Below are positions 23,045 through 30,758 of a DNA stretch of 33,245 bases, piece by piece. Position numbers and translations under genes: made by a program. The DNA comes from Muribaculum sp. (GTDB taxonomy: Bacteria > Bacillota > Clostridia > Lachnospirales > Lachnospiraceae). Position 1 is the stretch's first letter. Each line of letters opens with the position of its first letter. Below the pieces are notes generated by a model. It was not told the origin of the DNA and searched no databases. It saw only the letters and a list, made by a program, of their open reading frames with translations. Where the stretch lies: the NCBI GenBank assembly GCA_023663505.1, contig JAMPHH010000032.1, forward strand, positions 1-33,245, written 5' to 3'.

Positions 23045-24817
23045 TTGATTTTCGGGAAACACATTAATCGCTATTATGTAAAATATGGGGGGATTCTGCT
23101 GTTGGGGATTGCCGCCCTGATCTTGGTGGACTATTTTCAACTGCTATTGCCTGAGCTGTATCGTATCGTGGTCAATGGCATGAACGGGGGGCTTGTGGAG
23201 ATAGACGGGCGGGAGGTTGCGTTTACCATGGACGTGCTGTTGGACGAGGTGTGCCTGACCACGGTGTATATCATTGTCGTCATGGTGGTCGGGCGCTTCC
23301 TTTGGCGGGTCTGCTTTTATGGCGCGGCGATTCGTGTGGAGACGGACTTGCGAAACAGAATGTTTGATCACTGCAAGAATTTGTCCAGAGATTATTTTCA
23401 GGTGAACAAGGTGGGGAATCTGATGAGCCTTTTTACCAATGATCTGGACACGATACAAGAGTGCTTCGGGGACGGGGTGTTGATGTTTTGCGACGCGCTG
23501 TTCTTGGGGCTCTTGGCGTTTTATAAAATGTGGAGCATGGACAGAATGCTCACGGGCTTTGCGCTGCTTCCGCTCGCCCTGCTCTTGGTGATCGGCACGA
23601 TTGTGGGCAGGTCCATGACAAGTAAATGGGAGATACGGCAGCAGGCATTTTCCGATCTGTCGGATTTCTCACAGGAAAATTTCTCGGGCATCGCCGTGGT
23701 GAAGGCATTCGTGAAGGAGCTCTTGGAGCTGAAGGAATTTCGCAGGCTCAATGTAGAGAACGAGGACGCCAATGTGGAGTATACGAGGATTTCCACCCTG
23801 CTCAATATCCTGATTACGCTGTTGGTGGAATCTGTAATTTGTGTCATTTTAGGCTATGGGGGATATCTGGTCTATCAGGGAAGCTTTAATGCAGGGCAGC
23901 TTGTGGAGTATATTGTGTACTTCACCTCTATCGTGTGGCCTGTCATGGCGATTGCCATGCTGATTGAGAAGACCTCTAGGGGCAAGGCGTCCCTGAACCG
24001 CGTCAGCGAGCTGTTGGACGCGGAGATTACCGTGAAGGATCGGGAGAATGTGACAGAGTTGTCAGGTATCCGAGGGGAGATAGAATTTCGTCATTTGTCC
24101 TTTCGGTATCCGGACGGGGAGTTTGACGCTCTGCGCGACGTCTCCTTTACGATTCGGGCAGGAGAGTGCGTGGGCGTAGTGGGTAAGACGGGCTCAGGCA
24201 AGACGATCTTGGTGGATTTGATTCTGCGCACCTACAACGTGCCTGACGGGACTTTGTTCATAGACGGGCATGACGTAAATACCGTCTCGATTCATTCCGT
24301 GCGGGAGGGCTGTTCCTATGTGCCGCAGGATAATTTCTTATTCTCGGACACGATCGCCAACAATATCTCCTTTGCAGTGGACGATGCGGACGACGCGTTG
24401 GTGGAGCGGGCGGCGAGACTCTCGGACGTGCATGAGGATATCGCGGACTTTTCGAGAGGCTATCGGACGATTCTGGGAGAGCGGGGCGTCACCGTCTCGG
24501 GAGGTCAGAAGCAGCGCATCTCTATCGCGAGGGCGCTTTTGAAGGACGCTCCGATTCTGATCTTGGACGATTCGGTATCGGCTGTGGACACACGGACGGA
24601 GAGGGTGATCTTGGACAATCTGCGCAGGGAGCGGGAGGATAAGACTACGATCCTGATCGCCCATAGGATTTCCACGGTGGAGAGAATGGATAAGATTGTC
24701 TATATAGAGGACGGACAGGTTATGGCTGTGGGCTCCCATGAGGAATTGTGCGAGCGCTGCGAGGACTACCGAAGAATGGTGGAGCTGCAGCGGTTGGAAG
24801 ATGAAGTAGGGGAATAG
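23045..24817 (+). CDS. ABC exporter half-transporter, degenerate-site subunit (BmrC/MdlA-like)
   Basis: A 590-residue type IV exporter half. Six transmembrane segments occupy residues about 15-305 and the nucleotide-binding domain about 335-585. Walker A is GKTGSGKT, signature VSGGQKQR, and Walker B ILILDDSVSAVD carries Asp where the catalytic Glu is expected. This marks the non-hydrolysing site partner in heterodimeric exporters such as BmrCD. TTG 23045 is selected because GGGAGGG lies 7 nt upstream and homologs begin at this point (IFGKHINRYYVKY). The partner follows after 133 nt. It probably exports drugs, lipids or peptides. Confidence 0.92.
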   Translation: MIFGKHINRYYVKYGGILLLGIAALILVDYFQLLLPELYRIVVNGMNGGLVEIDGREVAFTMDVLLDEVCLTTVYIIVVMVVGRFLWRVCFYGAAIRVETDLRNRMFDHCKNLSRDYFQVNKVGNLMSLFTNDLDTIQECFGDGVLMFCDALFLGLLAFYKMWSMDRMLTGFALLPLALLLVIGTIVGRSMTSKWEIRQQAFSDLSDFSQENFSGIAVVKAFVKELLELKEFRRLNVENEDANVEYTRISTLLNILITLLVESVICVILGYGGYLVYQGSFNAGQLVEYIVYFTSIVWPVMAIAMLIEKTSRGKASLNRVSELLDAEITVKDRENVTELSGIRGEIEFRHLSFRYPDGEFDALRDVSFTIRAGECVGVVGKTGSGKTILVDLILRTYNVPDGTLFIDGHDVNTVSIHSVREGCSYVPQDNFLFSDTIANNISFAVDDADDALVERAARLSDVHEDIADFSRGYRTILGERGVTVSGGQKQRISIARALLKDAPILILDDSVSAVDTRTERVILDNLRREREDKTTILIAHRISTVERMDKIVYIEDGQVMAVGSHEELCERCEDYRRMVELQRLEDEVGE

Positions 24818-24945
24818 GTTGAAGAATAAATTTTTCAACCGGCAATTTGTGTCTGCGCGCTGCAAAGTCAAAAATGGCTTGACACAAAGTTGCTTTATGC
24901 GCAGCTTCAACATAGTTGAAGCTTGGGCAGCGCAGGAATGGAGAA
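24817..24945 (+). other. Hairpin-rich leader between the two exporter genes
   Basis: Several nested inverted repeats: GGTTGAA (24817-24823) / TTCAACC (24834-24840), GCAATTTGTGTC (24842-24853) / GACACAAAGTTGC (24881-24893, one bulge), and GCTTCAA-CATAG-TTGAAGC (about 24904-24922). An open frame crosses it in phase with the next gene but has no ribosome binding site. It may be an mRNA structure that sets the ratio or timing of the second half-transporter, or an insertion. Confidence 0.5.
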
Positions 24946-24950
24946 TTAGT

Positions 24951-26837
24951 ATGCATGAGTATTATCCGCTTTTGTTGGCAGGGGCGATCATAGGGGTATT
25001 TTCTATCGTCCTTGGCGTGGCTTACGCGATGGTGAAGGATAAGGGGCAGACCATGGGGTTTGAGCGTCAGATGGAGGACGGGGAGATTGTGAGACGTCTG
25101 ATGGTCTATGCAAAGCCCTTTTGGAAACAGTTTGTACTGGTGAGCGTTGTCATGCTGTTTTCTATCGCCTATGATATTATCTCCCCGCTGATCGTGGGGT
25201 GGATTCAACAGCTTATCGTGGGGGAATTTCAGATGCGGCAGGTCTATACTGCCGTGGCGTTTTATGCCGTTATCCTTGTGGTGTCTATGGTCTGTACCTA
25301 TGTGCAGGCGGTCGTGCTGCAGAAGACGGGACAGAGAATCATCTCTGTGATGAGGGAGGATTTGTTCGTCCATATCGAGAGCCTCTCTCACGAGCAGCTC
25401 AATGCGATTCCCGTAGGAAAGCTGGTGACTCGGGTCACGAACGACACCAATGCAATCTCCATGATGTTTACCAATCTGTTGGTCAATCTGGTGAAAAATG
25501 TGTTCGTGATCACGGGGGTACTGGTGGCGATGCTCTGCCTTAACTATGAGCTGACGCTGATGGTGCTGTGCTTTGTGCCTTTTATCGTCCTGTTTACCGT
25601 GATCTTCCGCAAATTCTCCAGACGGGCATATCGGAAGGTGAAGGACTGCACCACGGACATCAACACCTATCTGTCCGAGAATCTCTCAGGCATCAAGGTC
25701 ACCCAGATATTTAACCGCGAGGAGGCGAAGATGGAGGACTTCCGCAACAGGAGCAATGCTCTGGGCAGGGCAAAGCGGGAGCAGATCTTCGTGTTCGGCA
25801 TTTTCCGACCGTTGGTGTATATGCTGTATATTTGTTCCGTGCTGTGCCTGTTGTATCTGGGCGGCAGGGGATATCTGGAGCAGACGGTGGTGTTTGGTCA
25901 GGTGATCACCGCAAGCACCTTGGTCTCTTTCTACATGTATATCTCGAAATTCTTCACACCGATTCAAAGTCTGGCGGAGCAGTTTAACTGGCTGCAGTCG
26001 GCATTCGCTTCCGCCGAGAAGGTGTTCACTATCTTAGATATCGAGCCGACGCTGCAGGACGCGCAGGACGCCGTGGAGCTGGGCGAGGTGAAGGGTGAGA
26101 TAGAATTTCGGGACGTGTGGTTTGCCTATGTGCCCGACGAGTGGGTGCTCAAGGGCGTGTCCTTCCATGTGAATGCCAAGGATACCGTCGCCTTCGTGGG
26201 CTCCACGGGTTCAGGCAAGACTACAATACTCTCCCTGATTTGTAGGAATTATGAGTTTCAAAAGGGCGAGATTCTCATAGACGGAATGGATATCCGTAAG
26301 ATTAAAATCGCTTCCCTGAGACGGCATTTCGGGCAGATGCTGCAGGACGTGTTCCTGTTCTCAGGCACGATTCGCAGCAATATCCTGCTTCGGGAGGAGG
26401 GCATACCCGACGAGGAGGTCTTGGAGGCGTGCCGCTATGTGAACGCCAATCATTTTATTGATAAATTAGAGAACGGACTGGACGAGGTAGTGCGGGAGCG
26501 GGGCAATAATTTCTCCGCGGGGCAGAGACAGCTTCTCTCCTTCGCGCGCACCATTGTCCACAAGCCCGCGGTGATGATACTGGACGAGGCTACCGCCAAT
26601 ATCGACACGGAGACGGAGGTGTTGATTCAGGATTCCTTGGAGAAAATGCAGAATATCGGCACGATGCTGATCGTCGCCCACCGCCTGTCCACCATTCAAC
26701 ATGCGGACAATATCATCGTTCTGTCCCACGGCAAAATCGTGGAGCAGGGCAGCCACCATGAGCTGTTGGAGAGGAAGGGCAAGTATTATAAGCTATATAC
26801 CCTGCAGTATCGCAGGGAGGAGATGGCGAAGGGGTGA
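24951..26837 (+). CDS. ABC exporter half-transporter, catalytic subunit (BmrD/MdlB-like)
   Basis: A 628-residue half-transporter. An additional N-terminal membrane helix (about residues 5-25) precedes six exporter helices (about 60-350). The nucleotide-binding domain (about 385-620) has Walker A GSTGSGKTT, signature FSAGQRQ and Walker B VMILDEATANID with the catalytic Glu present, so this subunit completes the active site in the heterodimer. ATG 24951 (MHEYYPLLLAG) has GGAG 7 nt upstream; an in-frame extension to 24819 runs through the hairpin leader and is unlikely to be translated. Confidence 0.93.
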   Translation: MHEYYPLLLAGAIIGVFSIVLGVAYAMVKDKGQTMGFERQMEDGEIVRRLMVYAKPFWKQFVLVSVVMLFSIAYDIISPLIVGWIQQLIVGEFQMRQVYTAVAFYAVILVVSMVCTYVQAVVLQKTGQRIISVMREDLFVHIESLSHEQLNAIPVGKLVTRVTNDTNAISMMFTNLLVNLVKNVFVITGVLVAMLCLNYELTLMVLCFVPFIVLFTVIFRKFSRRAYRKVKDCTTDINTYLSENLSGIKVTQIFNREEAKMEDFRNRSNALGRAKREQIFVFGIFRPLVYMLYICSVLCLLYLGGRGYLEQTVVFGQVITASTLVSFYMYISKFFTPIQSLAEQFNWLQSAFASAEKVFTILDIEPTLQDAQDAVELGEVKGEIEFRDVWFAYVPDEWVLKGVSFHVNAKDTVAFVGSTGSGKTTILSLICRNYEFQKGEILIDGMDIRKIKIASLRRHFGQMLQDVFLFSGTIRSNILLREEGIPDEEVLEACRYVNANHFIDKLENGLDEVVRERGNNFSAGQRQLLSFARTIVHKPAVMILDEATANIDTETEVLIQDSLEKMQNIGTMLIVAHRLSTIQHADNIIVLSHGKIVEQGSHHELLERKGKYYKLYTLQYRREEMAKG

Positions 26838-26880
26838 AGTATAAGTAAAATGCATGAGTATTAATCGCCGGATAGGGAAT

Positions 26881-26956
26881 ACTTCAAGATATGTTGAAGT
26901 TTGTTTGAAGTGACTTTGAAGTTGACTTTGAAGTGACTTTGAAGTATTATTGAAGT
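26881..26956. promoter_or_regulatory. Phased TTGAAGT array upstream of the AlbA_2 gene
   Basis: TTGAAGT starts at 26894, 26905, 26916, 26928, 26939 and 26950 (steps 11, 11, 12, 11, 11). An inverted copy ACTTCAA is at 26881-26887, facing the first direct copy. Spacing of about one helical turn puts all sites on one face of the DNA. The array ends 25 nt before the ATG at 26982. It looks like an operator for a cooperatively binding protein, possibly the gene product itself. Confidence 0.8.
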
Positions 26957-26981
26957 AATTCAAAAAACGGGGTGATTAGCT

Positions 26982-28424
26982 ATGTATTTAGAGGAAATTG
27001 TCGAAGATATACAGTTGGAAAGCGATAAGTTTGAAAGTAAGGCAGTTCTAAATCGTGAAGATGTCGTCGGGTGGCTCAAAAGCATTGCGGGCTTTGCCAA
27101 TGCCTCCGGCGGAGATTTTTATATTGGGGTGGAGGACAAGACTAACAAATTGATTGGCTTTGAGCGGAGAGCTGCCGACAATGAAAGGAATTATTTCAAC
27201 AATCAGGTGAATGAGCATTTGACCCCCAGACCTTCGATGAAGATTTCTTTTATCAGGTATGAGATCAATGGAAAGGAACGCTTTGTAATAAGGGTAAGCG
27301 TGGAAGAATCCGCAGTAAAACCTGTGATCCTAAAATATAAAAATATCCCGTCTATCTTTATGAGACGAGATGGATTTACAAACGGTGCGACTTATGAAGA
27401 AATAATCGATATGAGCGTGAAAAGCAAAAATACCCAGTATGATATTTTGCTATCTGACATAAAGTATGATTCGGAAAAGCTGTCTGACCTTCGTGAATTT
27501 TATGAGAGGCATAATGATGGAGAAGCATTGAAGGAAAAGGCTTTGCAGTCCTTGGGGTTTGTGAATGAGGAAGGCTATCTGTTAAATGGCGCGGTACTTT
27601 TTTTAGATGATTATATGGGGAAGAAAACAGAAGTGCAATGTTCGGTATTCTCCGGATTTAATAAGGGAAGCGAAAGGATTGTCACTATCAATCGCTTTCA
27701 TGGAAATATCACGTCAACTATCAATTACATCATGGAATTTGTGAATCAAAGAATGAATCACTCCATAATAAAGCTTGACGACGCGCGAATCAATATAGAT
27801 TCGTATCCGGCTAGGGCTTTGTTTGAAGGCGTGATAAATGCGGTCGCTCATCGGGACTATTATTTAGACGGAACGCAGATTCAAGTGGATATCTTTAAAG
27901 ACCGATTGGAAATTTCCTCGCCGGGAGGATTTTACAGGGGTGAGAAGCTGGGGAAAACATATGATTTATCCAATGTAATCTCCAAGAGAAGAAATGAGCT
28001 GATCACGGGTGTTCTGGTCGCCTGTAATGTAATGGAGGCGGCAGGTACGGGATTTGATAAGATTATGGAGGAATACGCATCTGCGGACGAGGCGCACAAG
28101 CCATATATTTATTCGACATCTGACCACTTTACATTAGTGCTCCCTGATTTGACCTATGATAACGGCGTTGAAGACGAAACGACGCCTGTCCTTAATTTTG
28201 CGCCAATCTCGGGAGGAACGGAATTCGACGGCAAAACATTGTCATTTTGTTATTTTAGGGCTCGCAAGGCTTCAGAGATAGCGGAATATTTGGGTATCAG
28301 TGATTCGACGTACTTTAGAAAGCAGGTTCTTGATAATCTTGAAAAGCAGGGATACTTGGAGAAAAGTAAGGTTTCAAGGGCGGCGTTTTATAAAACAAAT
28401 CCGGATATGGTTGAGTTGGAGTAG
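26982..28424 (+). CDS. AlbA_2 / HATPase_c_4 domain putative transcriptional regulator
   Basis: A 480-residue protein. The N-terminal Schlafen-type AlbA_2 domain (about 5-130) contains ESDKFESKAVLNREDVVGWLKSIAGFANASGGDFYIGVED, the family's typical beginning. A GHKL-like ATP-binding domain (HATPase_c_4, about 255-345) has FEGVINAVAHRDYY and LEISSPGGF. The C-terminus (about 415-475) is a winged helix (ASEIAEYLGISDSTYFRKQVLDNLEKQGYLEK). Such proteins are annotated as transcriptional regulators or ATP-binding proteins; the real role is unknown. The ATG follows GGGGTG. The phased repeat array upstream suggests autoregulation. First gene of the AT-rich accessory part. Confidence 0.9.
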   Translation: MYLEEIVEDIQLESDKFESKAVLNREDVVGWLKSIAGFANASGGDFYIGVEDKTNKLIGFERRAADNERNYFNNQVNEHLTPRPSMKISFIRYEINGKERFVIRVSVEESAVKPVILKYKNIPSIFMRRDGFTNGATYEEIIDMSVKSKNTQYDILLSDIKYDSEKLSDLREFYERHNDGEALKEKALQSLGFVNEEGYLLNGAVLFLDDYMGKKTEVQCSVFSGFNKGSERIVTINRFHGNITSTINYIMEFVNQRMNHSIIKLDDARINIDSYPARALFEGVINAVAHRDYYLDGTQIQVDIFKDRLEISSPGGFYRGEKLGKTYDLSNVISKRRNELITGVLVACNVMEAAGTGFDKIMEEYASADEAHKPYIYSTSDHFTLVLPDLTYDNGVEDETTPVLNFAPISGGTEFDGKTLSFCYFRARKASEIAEYLGISDSTYFRKQVLDNLEKQGYLEKSKVSRAAFYKTNPDMVELE

Positions 28425-28447
28425 ATGAAAGGGAGGTCGTTAAAAAA

Positions 28448-28618
28448 TTGATAAAGGTTGGGAATAAAGTTGGGAATAAGGTTGGGAATAAAAAGTTGGA
28501 AAAAGCGAAACATAATGCTGAATATATGGCTGAGATAGATAGACGTGTGGAAAGATTGGCGAGGGGCGAGGGTGTTCATAAAACTATGGAAGAATTGAGG
28601 GCTATGGAAAATGAATGA
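28448..28618 (+). CDS. Antitoxin-like small protein with VGNK repeats
   Basis: A 56-residue protein with a TTG start at 28448 and GGGAGG about 11 nt upstream, 23 nt after the AlbA_2 gene. The N-terminus is a triple VGNK repeat (residues 3-14) encoded by three 12-bp GTTGGGAATAAR units. The rest, AEYMAEIDRRVERLARGEGVHKTMEELRAMEN, resembles the C-terminal half of small type II antitoxins. The VGNK tract looks like the tetrapeptide linkers found in some AlbA_2/HATPase proteins, so the gene could be a fusion of such a remnant with an antitoxin. No toxin gene lies next to it. Confidence 0.5.
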   Translation: MIKVGNKVGNKVGNKKLEKAKHNAEYMAEIDRRVERLARGEGVHKTMEELRAMENE

Positions 28619-28766
28619 CATTACTTTTGCAATAGAAGCTCTATTTTCTTACCTTGACAAAGGAATTGATGATATGGAAGCAGGCAGGACTCATACAGTA
28701 GATGAGGCATTCCAGATTATCAGGGAAAGAATGAATAATGAATTATATGGTGTTGATTGCAGATGA
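28611..28766 (+). CDS. Second antitoxin-like small protein
   Basis: A 51-residue protein starting with ATG 28611, which overlaps the previous gene by 8 nt. The sequence LFSYLDKGIDDMEAGRTHTVDEAFQIIRER has the same pattern as the neighbour (acidic helix, GR/GE-x-H-T/K, E-A/E-L). This is typical of small antitoxins or addiction-module partners. After its stop no open frame of toxin size follows. Confidence 0.5.
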   Translation: MNDITFAIEALFSYLDKGIDDMEAGRTHTVDEAFQIIRERMNNELYGVDCR

Positions 28767-28988
28767 AGTAGTAGCAGATATCTGGGTCGGAGAGAATTAT
28801 AATATCCAATAATCAGTTGATGCTGTAAATGCCCTGTTTATAAGGTTTGCAACACTTTTACAAGGAAAAAGTCTCATTTTTTAACCTAAAAATATTGAAT
28901 TTTGCTGTTTTTAGAGGTTTTAAAAACTTATAAGATAAGGTTTTGTAAAGTATGATCTTAAAAATATGTTTTCTGATTTTGCACAATA

Positions 28989-29014
28989 AAAAAGACCTTG
29001 TTTAAGGTCTTTTT
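28989..29014. terminator. Bidirectional terminator
   Basis: AAAAAGACCTT (28989-28999) / AAGGTCTTTTT (29004-29014), an 11-bp stem with a 4-nt loop, A-run before and T-run after. It can end the plus-strand AlbA_2 unit and the minus-strand gene 29052-29279. Confidence 0.85.
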
Positions 29015-29051
29015 TGATAAATTATAATATTTTTAGAAATTGGATATGCTA

Positions 29052-29279
29052 TCAAATTTCGACTATTTCGTAATCTGGGTCTTCCTCGTTTTCATCAATA
29101 GGATAATCTCCAGGGTTTGAAAGATGAAGAACCTCGCCGCCTGTACTATAATTGCTTATCCATTCAGTATAATAATCTTCTGCTTCCTGTTCTGTGTCAA
29201 AAATGCCGTCATCTCCATCTTCTTTGTAAGAATCAATAACTTCACCATCAGGGAAAGTCATAACTACTTTATATGCCAT
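29052..29279 (-). CDS. Small acidic protein of unknown function
   Basis: A 75-residue protein, strongly acidic, beginning MAYKVVMTFPDGEVIDSYKEDGDDGIFDTEQEAEDYY. The pattern of a short beta strand, a helix (TEQEAEDYYTEWISNY) and an acidic tail DENEEDPDYEIVEI suggests a compact alpha/beta fold. I recognise no domain. A near-perfect AAGGAGG lies before the ATG, which supports translation. Flanked by a terminator downstream and an AT-rich gap upstream; probably monocistronic. Confidence 0.75.
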   Translation of the reverse strand: MAYKVVMTFPDGEVIDSYKEDGDDGIFDTEQEAEDYYTEWISNYSTGGEVLHLSNPGDYPIDENEEDPDYEIVEI

Positions 29280-29784
29280 TATCCCATTCCTCCTTGTTAA
29301 ATTATTTGAGATTTATAAAACATCTATTATAAATCATTCTATCATAGTTATTAGAAAAAGCAATAAAAATTTTTTTCGCTTATATTATTACGATTATGTC
29401 ATATCTAATATATAAAAATCTTCTTAAATCAATTTTTTGAATATCTACAATCTCATTTTTTTAGTCTATTCTACAGTTTTTAATTTTAAACTTATCATAT
29501 AAAAATTGAATATAAAAAAGGAATTTGGAGAATATCTGGTGAGTGATAAAATTCCGAATGATGCTTTAAACATTGAAATGTCAGAAAAAATGTCTAAATC
29601 ACGCCTATAAATATTGACGAGAGAACAACCCCTAGAAATAAAGCCTCACTTAAAGCCTCATATGAAGCTTTAAAATGAGGCTTTAAGTGAGGCTTTAAAA
29701 TGAAAGTACCAATTTGGACACAGAAATGTCCGAATTAATGTCCGAATCAGTGTCCGAATTAAAAAGAACAGTAGCCTGCAACTC
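29280..29784. other. AT-rich intergenic stretch with decayed repeat-coding remnants
   Basis: No intact gene. 29510-29611 contains a short open frame ending in MSEKMSKSRL; 29639-29697 is a perfect palindrome; 29729-29762 has three TGTCCGAAT units that read MSELMSESVSELK. These resemble tetrapeptide-type linker repeats and may be the debris of an older gene. The upstream half (29280-29510) is very AT-rich and holds the promoter area of the minus-strand gene ending at 29052. Confidence 0.45.
29639..29697. terminator. Perfect 23-bp palindrome, terminator-like on the minus strand
   Basis: Left arm 29639-29661 (TAAAGCCTCACTTAAAGCCT..) pairs perfectly with right arm 29675-29697 around a 13-nt loop. 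Each arm itself contains a repeated TAAAGCCTCA. Read on the minus strand the stem is followed by TTTATTTC, so it could terminate the DUF4261-like gene that ends at 29785. Confidence 0.55.
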
Positions 29785-30618
29785 TCAAACATTCCCCCCT
29801 ACAAGAAACAGCGCGCCGTTTATCTCCTTAAACACAGTAATATTCCCCGGGGTGAACGCGATGTTGTCCCCGTCCTGATACAGCTCTTTTCCTGTAATCT
29901 GGAAAATGGACATCATATACAGCTTTTCATGAATTTCAGACCAATGGGATACGGGGTCAAGAAACCACAATTCCTGAAAGCCAAACTGTCGCAGCCCCCA
30001 AGTTCCCATTAAAAGCTTATCTCCCTTTTGCCCTTGTTTCATGGCAATCCACAGGGGTGCGGGAAAATAAGCGGGGTCTTCCGCATTCTTCTCCAAAATG
30101 TCCACATGCTGCAGATAGATGCGCCGACTGATAAGCAGCTCGGTGCCGCTTACATAGACGCCGATGGCGCCCTCCAACTCCAACAGCGCGCCTGTCAGCC
30201 TTGTGATTAGTCGGCATATCCGGCGTTTTTGGTCCAAGGACTGTGCGCCGCCCTTCTGCGCAACGATCCAGAAGGAGCTGCTGCCGCACAACGCTTGAAA
30301 TTCCTCCCCGTCAAACAGACTGTACTGGGGAGTATCGGGAATCCGCATCTCCTCCGGCGGCACCGGAAATGGCATATAGGAGCACCAAAATTCCGTATCC
30401 TCCAGCTTCGCCACCATATGGGTTAGCTGTGCGTCTCGGTCTGTCCTCACCACAGCGCCGGAGCCAAAAGCATATTCCAAAGCAGCCCTCGCCTGTGCAG
30501 CGTCCTCCATTACCCTGTCCATAAGTAACAGGCACATCGTATCCGCCTCAGCGGGCTGCGGGTACTCTGTGGCAGGTGTGCTATGCGATTTGTTTTTGAA
30601 ACGGTCAAAAAATCCCAT
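29785..30618 (-). CDS. DUF4261-like protein
   Basis: A 277-residue cytosolic protein. The N-terminus MGFFDRFKNK resembles that of many small cytosolic DUF proteins. The body has LLLMDRVMEDAAQARAALEYAFG, a central WIVAQKGGAQSLDQKRRICRLITRLTGALLELEGAIGVYVSGTELLIS and GTWGLRQFGFQELWFLDP, consistent with the DUF4261 group of uncharacterised proteins. There is no signal peptide and no membrane segment. AGAGGG precedes the ATG by 7 nt. Its base composition (GC-rich) differs from the AT-rich DNA on both sides, so it is probably of different origin from its neighbours. Function unknown. Confidence 0.65.
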   Translation of the reverse strand: MGFFDRFKNKSHSTPATEYPQPAEADTMCLLLMDRVMEDAAQARAALEYAFGSGAVVRTDRDAQLTHMVAKLEDTEFWCSYMPFPVPPEEMRIPDTPQYSLFDGEEFQALCGSSSFWIVAQKGGAQSLDQKRRICRLITRLTGALLELEGAIGVYVSGTELLISRRIYLQHVDILEKNAEDPAYFPAPLWIAMKQGQKGDKLLMGTWGLRQFGFQELWFLDPVSHWSEIHEKLYMMSIFQITGKELYQDGDNIAFTPGNITVFKEINGALFLVGGNV

Positions 30619-30700
30619 TTTGTATCCCTCTCGGTTCCCTTTTTCATAATATTGTATAGCAAAATTTGCCTGAATACAAACTAATTCTTGTTAAAATATC

Positions 30701-30749
30701 ATTGACTTTTGTGCTATATAAGAATAAAATAGTAAGCACAAAAGTCAAT
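30701..30749 (+). promoter_or_regulatory. abiE promoter within a 15-bp inverted-repeat operator
   Basis: ATTGACTTTTGTGCT (30701-30715) and AGCACAAAAGTCAAT (30735-30749) are perfect inverted repeats. TTGACT (30702-30707), a 17-nt spacer and TAAAAT (30725-30730) form a promoter between and inside the arms. AbiEi antitoxins are known to repress their own operon by binding inverted repeats, so this is the likely operator. The transcript start near 30737 rules out ATG codons before it. Confidence 0.75.
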
Positions 30750-30758
30750 AGAAAGCAG

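Noticed and set aside
24819..24950. 44-residue N-terminal extension of the second exporter protein
   Set aside because: It reads through a hairpin-rich spacer, lacks an SD and is not expected in the family.
26838..26981. CRISPR or replication iterons for the TTGAAGT array
   Set aside because: Units are 7 bp with 4-5 bp gaps, too short for CRISPR, and there is no replication gene or AT-rich origin structure; an operator is simpler.
28781..28812. Possible toxin gene after the antitoxin-like pair (frame with ADEVVADIWVGENYN)
   Set aside because: It is only about 20 codons long and shows no toxin motif.
29510..29611. 34-codon open frame ending MSEKMSKSRL
   Set aside because: Too short, TTG start with a poor SD; kept only as a possible gene remnant.
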